Program-made: the position numbers and the translations under genes
NCBI GenBank assembly: GCA_021803035.1
Contig: JAJZME010000040.1
Span: 1 to 64,000, forward strand
DNA from: Acidobacteriota bacterium
GTDB lineage: Bacteria; Acidobacteriota; Terriglobia; Terriglobales; Acidobacteriaceae
Direction: 5' to 3'
DNA length: 64,000 bases
Shown: in pieces, positions 9,501 to 15,884 of the stretch
Layout of the letters: the number at the start of each line of letters is the position of its first letter
Position numbering within the stretch: the stretch's first letter is position 1
Notes under the pieces: model-generated
The model's database searches: none
What the model was told of the DNA's origin: nothing
What the model saw: only the letters and a program-made list of their open reading frames with translations

Positions 9501-10564
9501 TCAGCGTAGCGCGCGGATGCCAGCGCCTCATCTGCCGCGGCTACCAACTGCCGCACCTGCTCGGCGCGCTGCAGGCGCTCCAGATTCTGCTGCACGACTC
9601 CCAGCAGTTTCCTGGCACCGGTATGCTGCGGATCGATCCGGACCAACTGGAGGAGAATTTCGCGGGCGCGGCCGAACTGCTGGTCCGTAGCCAGGCGCTC
9701 GGCATCGTTGAACAGCTCGGTAATCTGCCCTCTTTTCAGTTCTTCGCCAAGCGCGTGCAGATCGGCGGCAAATTCCTCCGCCGTGGCATAGCGGTGCGCG
9801 GGATTCTTGGCAAGGGCGCGGTCCAGAATCGAATCCAGGACGGGAGGGTACGAGGCAAGGTAGGTGCGCAGCGGCGGCGCGGGGTCATTCACCAGCTTTT
9901 GCAGCACCGCCATGTCTTCGCCCGTAAATGGCAACTGGCCCGCCAGCAGGAGGTAGAGCATGACGCCCGTAGAAAAGATGTCGGAGCGGCCGTCGAAGGG
10001 CTGGCCCTTGAGGCGCTCCGGGGCGATGTAGTGGATGGTGCCGATGACATTGCCGGTGCGCGTCAAGCCGGTCTCAGCTTTGGAACTCTGCACCCGGGCG
10101 ATACCGAAATCGACGATCTTGGCATGGCCGTCGGGCTGCACGATCACGTTGGCCGGCTTGATGTCGCGATGGATGACTCCGCGCTGATGAGCGTAGCCGA
10201 GAGCCGCACAGACCTGCTCGATGATGCTGATTTTCTCGATGAGCGGCAACTGCCGGCCAGAGGAGATGAGCTTATCGAGCGGCTCACCCTCGACGTACTC
10301 CATGACAATGAACGGCACGCCGTCTTCGTCGCCGAGGTCATAAACGATAACAATATTAGGGTGTTGGAGGATACCCGCCTGCGCTTCACGATAGAAGCGC
10401 TCGAGCATCTCCGGCTGACCCGAGAAGCCCTCAGTGAGGGTCTTGATGGCGACCAGACGGCCGATGCGGCGGTCTTCAGCACGATAGACCACGCCCATGC
10501 CGCCGCGGCCCAGGATGCCCGTGATCTCGTACTTTCCAATCTTCTTTTTTACGGTCGCATCCAC
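6584..10564 (-). CDS. Receptor-like Ser/Thr protein kinase with PEGA domains
   Basis: 1326 residues. The N-terminal Hanks-type kinase is intact: glycine loop GRGGMGVVY (20-28), catalytic Lys41, HRDIKPANV (132-140), DFG (152-154) and APERL. A long charged, heptad-like and TPR-like helical middle (about 270-880) follows. One membrane segment lies near residues 909-935. Beyond it are two PEGA domains (TGTLLVTSNVGGAEIFVDG; AFLSVHSTPGASVSIDH), an Ig-like module (PVQIDSFSATASQIEQGQST) and a roughly 100-residue C-terminal domain that looks SnoaL/NTF2-like. Expected topology: kinase in the cytoplasm, sensor outside it. It lies beside a PP2C phosphatase and the T6SS genes, so a PpkA-like role is plausible but inferred. 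An 800-residue antisense reading of this gene is a GC-rich shadow. Confidence 0.9.
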   Translation of the reverse strand: MDATVKKKIGKYEITGILGRGGMGVVYRAEDRRIGRLVAIKTLTEGFSGQPEMLERFYREAQAGILQHPNIVIVYDLGDEDGVPFIVMEYVEGEPLDKLISSGRQLPLIEKISIIEQVCAALGYAHQRGVIHRDIKPANVIVQPDGHAKIVDFGIARVQSSKAETGLTRTGNVIGTIHYIAPERLKGQPFDGRSDIFSTGVMLYLLLAGQLPFTGEDMAVLQKLVNDPAPPLRTYLASYPPVLDSILDRALAKNPAHRYATAEEFAADLHALGEELKRGQITELFNDAERLATDQQFGRAREILLQLVRIDPQHTGARKLLGVVQQNLERLQRAEQVRQLVAAADEALASARYAEALGLLDQSMQLDPGNEELKARHEEVRERKQRADEVASLMSQADLLRERSDWTGALNVVEKAMKLGGDNTAIRAIHTELTRQAKLAAQQQQIRGLLEKARHEYTARRFTEAIEILREVGKIDPSVPELDSLMQEAVSGQEQERRRQLIEQIQAEIENCLAAQDFDRANELVDRAVEKLPTESSLLQLKTRVALQTREFRNRQLIESTVAKAQGTFLESPGEALLIVQRALQELPGEERLLALEQSLRQRLKAAEQEEVRRQYLREAQQAIDGGQFEKAIEVLESYQLEFADAAGVGELLDFARKELSEQKRRTRVADCVRDARSLMEQEQYDQAIALLEPAVAATSDATLERLLAEARAQRQEAERKSEALLAHIARLRQRGQLDEALELLQAQPAATVSGTPLNTLLNEVRAEQTRRQATENALAAAGNAADRESFQAAIESLQAVQRAWGESPDVGRAIGEIESKRSQLANETVAKSVEAAREALLANDAAGAVEKLRAVAEWVEFAGAAQQADWRRLGAEAAKPPTRRTTGTVPQIEFDPATVSAEPAAARKGKLLVPFLAGGVIVVAAVAAVIWHLQAAKPTAPAQKPVQQVQTAPPPAAAPPTGTLLVTSNVGGAEIFVDGLLKGFTRNNGSLKLPLNPGRHTIRFTKPGYSSVAPATVEVAKNQRATLHFALRRSSTAPPPVMQAFLSVHSTPGASVSIDHAAVGSTDSRGNLIVQVKPGERSLEIALNGYQPFSQNFNIKAGERNNMSVVLTPIPAAPKPVAAKPQPVQIDSFSATASQIEQGQSTTLRWQTANASSVSINNGIARVDNSGQTTIRPQKSTTYVLTATGNGGTQQRSVNIIVEPTIVKAAAPKPQAVSQATLVRDALDKFDAALAAHNVAGMRAAWPGMNSSQARGFQSFFRGNPRASISDSCSPSSLSISGDSATWNCSEATTLIVNGRPTTSRHGIRYTFRKSGGGWTIAGRR

Positions 10565-10949
10565 AATTTTTGCCAGAGGCTGCTGTGACTAGGGGTTGCT
10601 CGACGGCGAGGTACAGAATGTGCAGTGAGCTGGTCAAGTAGGGAAGCAGCTACCGATCTGCATTCTCGCTGGCCCGCACAAACACGGTAGCATGTTTGCA
10701 GCGCGACCGCCAACAGTTTCCCCTATCCCAAGCTGGGCTTGCCGTTTTATGGTGGTCTTTCGCAGTTGAATCAGACAGAATCGGATGGGAAATAGGGCAG
10801 CGGGCCGGCGGTTGTGGCCCAGTCATCGGAAAGTCGATTGTGGCGCTCGTGCACCGTCGCGGTTGTCAAGAAGTCTCCCGGCCAAGACAACACTCTCAGC
10901 GTCCGGACAAGCCGGAGGGCAATGAAGCTTCGGCGCACAACTGCGTGGG

Positions 10950-10977
10950 TTTAGATCGGTTCGTTTCAGGGTATATT
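10950..10977 (+). promoter_or_regulatory. Candidate sigma70 promoter for the PP2C gene
   Basis: TTTAGA (10950-10955), 16-bp spacer, TATATT (10972-10977), about 94 bp before the PP2C ATG. Four of six matches at -35 and five of six at -10. The rest of the 506-bp kinase/phosphatase gap (10565-11070) holds no supported gene. Confidence 0.35.
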
Positions 10978-11070
10978 AATCGTGAATTGATACAAACGCT
11001 CACAGGCAAGCAGGAGCAAAGAGTGCCGCCGGAAGCCGCCGAAATTGCGGGGCGAAGGAAGGTATCTGCA

Positions 11071-11853
11071 ATGGAGAAAGAGACCGCGCTGAGACTTGAC
11101 GTCGCAGCGCTGACCGACATTGGCTGCAAGCGCACGAACAACGAGGACAGCTTTGGCTACGATCTGGAATCCCGACTCTTCGTGGTTTGCGATGGGATGG
11201 GCGGACGCGCGGCCGGTGAAACGGCCAGCGCCACTGCGGTCCGGGAACTGGTGGAGCATTTCAGCGAAGAAGAGAGCCCGAGCTTGCCACGGGAAGAGCG
11301 ACTGTACCGCTCCATTCTTCACGCTAATCAGCAGGTTTACCGGATGGCGCAAACATCGGAAGACCTGCGGGGCATGGGGACGACGCTGGTTTCGGCCTGC
11401 GTGGACGCGCGGCGCATGGTAGTTGGGAACGTGGGCGACAGCCGCGCGTATTTCCTTCGCGGAGGCGTGTGCGTGCAGATTACGGACGACCACTCGTTTG
11501 TTGCCGAGCAAGTGCGTCTAGGTTCGATGAATGCGGAGGAGGCCGGCGCATCGCCCTATTCGTCGGTGATTACGCGCGCCGTTGGCACCGCCGAGACGGT
11601 GGAACCGGACATCTTTACGGGCAATCTGGAGCCTGACGACATCCTGCTGCTGACCACTGATGGGCTAACCCGCTACGCCGATACAACGGCAATCGCCCGG
11701 CTGATTCTAGGCAGCGGCAACCTGACCTCGGCCTGCCAGGCGCTGATCGACGAAGCCAAGCGGCACGGCGCGGTCGACAATGTAACCTGCCTGCTTGTGC
11801 AGTTCCTTGAGGGCGTGAATCGTGCAGCGGACAGCGACGGCGCCGCCACATAG
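11071..11853 (+). CDS. PP2C-family Ser/Thr protein phosphatase
   Basis: 260 residues from the ATG at 11071, chosen because GAAGGAAGG lies eight bases upstream and conserved PP2C sequence begins right after it; the reading frame is open further upstream but without family similarity. All metal-binding motifs are present: DIGxxRxNNEDS (16-27), VVCDGMGG (38-45, Asp41), GMGTT, VGDSRAY, ITDDHS, ITRAVG, LLLTTDG and a final DNVT. Cytosolic, no signal or membrane segment. It is divergent from the receptor kinase and ends 38 bp from the convergent T6SS-effector block, so the two enzymes probably form a kinase/phosphatase switch (PpkA/PppA-like, inferred). Confidence 0.92.
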   Translation: MEKETALRLDVAALTDIGCKRTNNEDSFGYDLESRLFVVCDGMGGRAAGETASATAVRELVEHFSEEESPSLPREERLYRSILHANQQVYRMAQTSEDLRGMGTTLVSACVDARRMVVGNVGDSRAYFLRGGVCVQITDDHSFVAEQVRLGSMNAEEAGASPYSSVITRAVGTAETVEPDIFTGNLEPDDILLLTTDGLTRYADTTAIARLILGSGNLTSACQALIDEAKRHGAVDNVTCLLVQFLEGVNRAADSDGAAT

Positions 11854-11891
11854 GAAGCCTCGCACGGTGACCACCGGACTCGATCGTTGCA

Positions 11892-12365
11892 TCAGGCCAA
11901 CTCCGGTTCGATCCGCAACAGCTTCATAAACTGGTCGAAATCCGGCCGAATCTTGAGCAATTCCGATTCCAGCGTCGTCAGAGTTGCGATGCCGATCCAT
12001 TTGCCGCTGCGCACGTAGTGCTGCACCTGGAAGACCGTGACCTGGTGCATTGCTTTGTGTTTCAACATCAGCATGGCCGCCTCGGCCGCGTCGGGAAAGA
12101 TAATTGGCGCGGGTCCGGCAATCATCGGATCCATGAACGTGCGCTTCATTAAGGCGATCTGCGCCTGAATGTAAAGCTCCAACTTGTCGCCCGCCAGGAG
12201 TTGATCTTCCCGCAGATAGACATTGCTGGGAACGACACCTTCACTTCTCTTCTGGATGCCGAACTCCGGAATCCATGTCCATCCGAAGGGAATGGCAGGA
12301 ACGATCCACCGGCCAATACGCGCGGCTGTGGCATGGGCTGCGGCTTGTCCGGGGTCAGTACTCAT
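11892..12365 (-). CDS. DUF1795/DcrB-like protein, possible effector adaptor
   Basis: 157 residues, no signal peptide. The layout resembles DUF1795/DcrB-fold proteins: a short beta-rich start (VPAIPFGWTWIPEF), a long helix (LELYIQAQIALMKRTF), a strand pair around MHQVTVFQVQHYVRSGKWIGIATLTT, and a last amphipathic helix (RPDFDQFMKLLRIEPE). In T6SS loci, DUF1795 proteins serve as Eag-type chaperones that load effectors onto VgrG; this is the reason for the suggested role, but the match is by pattern only. It is the last gene of the minus block, 91 bp after the 130-residue gene. No strong ribosome binding site. It could instead be an immunity protein. Confidence 0.5.
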   Translation of the reverse strand: MSTDPGQAAAHATAARIGRWIVPAIPFGWTWIPEFGIQKRSEGVVPSNVYLREDQLLAGDKLELYIQAQIALMKRTFMDPMIAGPAPIIFPDAAEAAMLMLKHKAMHQVTVFQVQHYVRSGKWIGIATLTTLESELLKIRPDFDQFMKLLRIEPELA

Positions 12366-12456
12366 AGGCGATGCGCGTTACGCCAGGTCCTTTGCTGCGC
12401 TGATAATCCAAAGTGCGGGGCCAGTTTCGGTTCCGGTTCTGACCTGCTTATCTAAC

Positions 12457-12849
12457 TCATGGAAGCCCTGCTGCGGCGCAAACCTGATATGCGGTAACAA
12501 CAACCGCCGTTTCAAGCTGATCCAGAATATCTGCGTGATCCGCGCCTGCAAAATCCAGGGGAAATCCATCCAGGTTCTTTGCCAGTCCGCCGGCATCCCG
12601 GGCAAGCCTGATGATTGGACCGGATTGACCGACCAGAAACTGCGCCAGCGCCGATTGAATCGATGCGTTTTCCTGCTCAAGCAGCGGAAGCGCCCGATCG
12701 CGCCACGCGCAAAATGCCGCTGCGCCCGCAAACTCGGGCTTTTGGGCTGCTTCCTTAACCGCTGCGCGAACGGCGGCGACAAACGCATCGAAAGTTTTGG
12801 CAAAACGCTCGCCAACCGGTTGCGGAATTGAACTTTGCGTTTCGGCCAT
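12457..12849 (-). CDS. Hypothetical T6SS-linked protein, candidate immunity
   Basis: 130 residues, mostly helical, no recognised domain. The ATG at 12849 shares its first base with the TAA of the PAAR gene (TAATG junction) and has GGGAAGGG upstream, so translation is probably coupled; the longer frame to 13050 lies inside the PAAR gene and is not favoured. Sequence features: VGERFAKTFDAFVAAVRAAVKEA helix, CAWRDRALPLLEQ, and an acidic Asp-rich stretch (DGFPLDFAGADHADILDQLE). Position right after a putative effector and small acidic character fit an immunity protein, but a chaperone is equally possible. Confidence 0.6.
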   Translation of the reverse strand: MAETQSSIPQPVGERFAKTFDAFVAAVRAAVKEAAQKPEFAGAAAFCAWRDRALPLLEQENASIQSALAQFLVGQSGPIIRLARDAGGLAKNLDGFPLDFAGADHADILDQLETAVVVTAYQVCAAAGLP

Positions 12850-13688
12850 TATGGTTTGCCCTTCCCGTGCCAGGGTGAGGAAAAGACGGCGCTCGGGTGC
12901 GCAGTGCTGGGCGGCATGTAGAACTGCGTTCCTCCGCCCTTCAAACTTCCCTGGCCCGCCGCGGGACCCATCCAGACCTTCATCCCCGACGGCGGCACTG
13001 TGAAAGCAGCCATCTTTCCATCCCTGTTCCACTCCGGCTTTACAGCGCAATCTGACCGCCAGGTGTCTTCATCGGCGGGAACTGTCGGCGTCCAGTATGC
13101 TCCTGCCGGATTCGTGTCGTCGTCGTAGACACGATAAATCGTGGTGCCGGGCGGCAGGTTAACCGGTTGCGCCGACTGAAAATTCCGTGTCTCCTTGGCC
13201 GGCAGGTCCGGCCAACCGGACTGCTTTAATTTGATCGGAGGAAGTGCCGAGCCTGGAGGCGCTGAAGTTTTGATGGTACCGTCGCTTTGCAATTCCGCAG
13301 TGAGCTTCTGCGAAGTTCGCGTCGGTGGCGGCTTCATGGGTACGGATGCGCCCATTGCGGAAATACCGCCCATGGCGCCGGCGGCACCACCCGCGCCGGC
13401 CATCCCTACAAGCACCGTCTCGCAGCCTCTCAGCGCCGTGTCCGGAGGGCCGACACAGGTCAATTCATCGGTGACACGCGACTGCGGCATATCGCCTACA
13501 AGCACCGTGGGCGAGCCTAAAATGAACGGGCCGCCGACGTGAGGCACAGGGCCGTCTGACATGGGACAAACGTGCAAGTCGCCGATGCGAGACGCAGGCA
13601 TCTCTCCGATCAGCACCTGCGGAAATCCGACAGTCACCACTCCACCGTGCTCCGTCTGACTGGTAATAGTGCAGGCTGGCATTCCCAT
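12849..13688 (-). CDS. PAAR-domain protein with C-terminal extension, candidate T6SS effector
   Basis: 279 residues. Residues 1-95 are a PAAR tip domain (MPASRIGDLHVCPMSDG, HVGGPFILGSPTVLVGDMPQSRVTDELTC, CETVLVGM) with the His/Cys set used to bind a metal at the spike point. A Gly/Ala/Pro linker (about 96-150) leads to a C-terminal domain of about 100 residues (TTIYRVYDDD, GAYWTP, DTWRSDCAVKPEWN, VWMGPAAGQ, GGGTQFYMPP). These spaced motifs resemble polymorphic-toxin domains of ADP-ribosyltransferase type, but I could not confirm a family. It starts 15 bp after vgrG and overlaps the next small gene by one base, the usual order VgrG-PAAR/effector-partner. Confidence 0.8.
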   Translation of the reverse strand: MGMPACTITSQTEHGGVVTVGFPQVLIGEMPASRIGDLHVCPMSDGPVPHVGGPFILGSPTVLVGDMPQSRVTDELTCVGPPDTALRGCETVLVGMAGAGGAAGAMGGISAMGASVPMKPPPTRTSQKLTAELQSDGTIKTSAPPGSALPPIKLKQSGWPDLPAKETRNFQSAQPVNLPPGTTIYRVYDDDTNPAGAYWTPTVPADEDTWRSDCAVKPEWNRDGKMAAFTVPPSGMKVWMGPAAGQGSLKGGGTQFYMPPSTAHPSAVFSSPWHGKGKP

Positions 13689-13703
13689 TGCGCGTGTCTC
13701 TCC

Positions 13704-15839
13704 TTAACCGCCTGAACCGGATTGGGAAGGCGGGTCGTCTCCGGGGAAGGTTGGCGCCGTGGGACTGCCAGGCGACTCCGGACTCTGCGGCGAACCTGGT
13801 GAGCCGGGAACTGCCGCGCCACCGCTGTTAATCATCACCAGTGTGCCCTGGATAGTGACGCCCTCCGGGCCGACGGAGACAAAGCCGCCTGGGCCGGAGA
13901 GGCATACATTCATCCCGCCTTCGATGACGACATTCATGCCTCCTTTGATGTAGACATTCATGCCGGAATCAACTACACAATTCATGCCGATCTTGTTGTA
14001 CTGGTTTTCGCCCACGTTCAGTGAGTGCGTCATACCCACCTTCTCGTTCAGGCTCTGGCCGACGGCGATGTTGGAATTCTGGCCTATGCTTTCCTTCAGA
14101 TCTCCATTGAGCTTGTGCTCCCGGTCGCCCTCCACCTCAACAATCTGCTTTCCCTTCACGTGCAGATGCGAATCACCATCAACTTCTTCATACTGGTTCG
14201 AAGTAACCTTCAGGTGCTTCTCGTTGCCGATCAGGGTATGCCAGTCGTGCTCCACATGCAGGTCGTAGTCGCGCTCGGCGTTCATGAAGATCTGCTCTTT
14301 GCCTTTCAGATCATCAAGACGGAACTCATTGGCATTGGCCGCGCCACCATCCTTGGAACTGCGTGTGAGAATGCCAGCAATTGTGTACTGGCTGGCCGGA
14401 TCGTACTTGGGCATATTGACGCCGTTGTAGACCGAGCCGACTACGATGGGCTGATCGGGATCGCCTTCCATGAAGTCGATGAGAACTTCATCGCCGATAC
14501 GCGGCCAATAATAGGTACCCCATCCTTTGCCCGCCCACGACTGTGCAACACGCAGAAGCGTATTGTCCGGCGTATTGGGCTTGCGCTGCCGGTCCCACCA
14601 GAACTGCACGCAGACCCGGCCGTACTTGTCCATGTAGGAATCTTCACCCTTGGGCGCAACTACCTGGCCGGTGTGCATGCCGTGTACAACAGGCTTTTCC
14701 GTCCGGATGGGCGGCCGGTACGGGATGGAAGACGGGGTTGCCTTGAATGTGTTTGTGTAAGGCTGGAGTGAATCCACAGCCCTCGCGCGGTAAGGAGGCA
14801 GTTGCCATGCGTTATGTTCTATGTGAACGAGCAGATATTTGATATTCAGGCTTTTCTGCGGAGAGTCGGTGAGATTAAATGTGTATCCCGTCTGCATGGA
14901 AATCGCGTTGGAAACGCCATCAACAATCACGGTTCCGGCATCACCGCTGTCGCGCCGGATATCTACGAAGAACGTCGCCTGGTCGTTGATCTTTGAATCG
15001 GACGATTCCTTCTTCAAGTACGCGGCCGCGCTGTCGGCGTAGTCGTACTGCTCATTGCTGTTCGCGCCGAGCGGGCCTTTCGTTGCGGCATCCGCGCCAC
15101 CTTCCGGTACAGCCTTGTAGCGGATGAAGCTGTAATCCCAGGCTTCGTACTTGCCCGTGACCATCGTTGAACGTGAAACCAGTTCCTCGATCACAAAGTC
15201 GTAGAAGCCCTCCGACTCCATCCCTTCCGGCGCATACCGGAAAGTGTCCTGAACCGCGCATCCGCTCAATTTGCTCGATGTGTCATCCAGAACAAGAATG
15301 TGGTCGTCCTGGGTGTGCTTGAAATAATAGAAGATTCCGTACTGCTCCATGAGCCGCGAGATGAAATGAAAATCCGTCTCGCGATACTGCGTGCAATAAT
15401 CCATAGATATATAGGTGGACGAAGTGTTTACGGTTGGACTTATGCTGTAAGCGCTCAGCACCGCCTTGATGACGTCAATGACCGTTTGGTTCTGAAAGAC
15501 CCGCGTATTCTTATTCAGCGTAAGAGCCCAGAGATTGGGAACAATGGTGGCGCGGTAATTGTTGAATTCGTCGTCGCCGCCGTTCATCGCAAAGCTGGAC
15601 ACGATGCCATTGAAATAGCGCTGCGTTCCGCTATCGTCAACCTGAATGCCGACGCAGACCTTTTGACCGACGATCTTCTTCGGGTCAATCGAGGTATGTG
15701 CGCCGGCCAGCAAGTCGACCTGATAGTAAAACAGTTCCGAAATGCCCTCCGCACCGGTAATGCGCTCAGGCAAGAGCACGTTCGCGCCCAAGGGGCAGGT
15801 AAACGAGAGAAGCCGATTTGTCTGTGAAAAAGCTGGCAT
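13704..15839 (-). CDS. vgrG: Type VI spike protein VgrG
   Basis: 711 residues. N-terminal gp27-like part (RLLSFTCPLGANVLLPERITGAEGISELFYYQVDL; DVIKAVLSAY; YRETDFHFISRLMEQYGIFYYF), central gp5-like OB fold (VVAPKGEDSYMDKYGRVCVQFWWDR; RVAQSWAGKGWGTYYWPRIGDEVLIDFMEGDPDQPIVVG), then a beta-helix built from short repeats (GMNVVIEGGMNV, GPGGFVSVGPEGVTIQG). The last 35 or so residues are Pro/Ser/Gly-rich (PGSPGSPQSPESPGSP) with no enzymatic domain, so cargo is more likely carried by the adjacent PAAR fusion. It forms the trimeric spike on the Hcp tube. 45 bp downstream of clpV, 15 bp upstream of the PAAR gene. Confidence 0.95.
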   Translation of the reverse strand: MPAFSQTNRLLSFTCPLGANVLLPERITGAEGISELFYYQVDLLAGAHTSIDPKKIVGQKVCVGIQVDDSGTQRYFNGIVSSFAMNGGDDEFNNYRATIVPNLWALTLNKNTRVFQNQTVIDVIKAVLSAYSISPTVNTSSTYISMDYCTQYRETDFHFISRLMEQYGIFYYFKHTQDDHILVLDDTSSKLSGCAVQDTFRYAPEGMESEGFYDFVIEELVSRSTMVTGKYEAWDYSFIRYKAVPEGGADAATKGPLGANSNEQYDYADSAAAYLKKESSDSKINDQATFFVDIRRDSGDAGTVIVDGVSNAISMQTGYTFNLTDSPQKSLNIKYLLVHIEHNAWQLPPYRARAVDSLQPYTNTFKATPSSIPYRPPIRTEKPVVHGMHTGQVVAPKGEDSYMDKYGRVCVQFWWDRQRKPNTPDNTLLRVAQSWAGKGWGTYYWPRIGDEVLIDFMEGDPDQPIVVGSVYNGVNMPKYDPASQYTIAGILTRSSKDGGAANANEFRLDDLKGKEQIFMNAERDYDLHVEHDWHTLIGNEKHLKVTSNQYEEVDGDSHLHVKGKQIVEVEGDREHKLNGDLKESIGQNSNIAVGQSLNEKVGMTHSLNVGENQYNKIGMNCVVDSGMNVYIKGGMNVVIEGGMNVCLSGPGGFVSVGPEGVTIQGTLVMINSGGAAVPGSPGSPQSPESPGSPTAPTFPGDDPPSQSGSGG

Positions 15840-15884
15840 GTCGTTGAGTCAATAGTTCTTTGTCGCGGGACATCCCGCTCCGTG

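Noticed and set aside
8189-10588. Long plus-strand reading (about 800 codons) opposite the Ser/Thr kinase
   Set aside because: Low-complexity GC-rich composition, no domain, and it mirrors a gene with all kinase motifs.
12378-12815. 145-codon minus frame overlapping the candidate immunity gene
   Set aside because: Arg-rich shadow; the other frame is translationally coupled to the PAAR gene and has normal composition.
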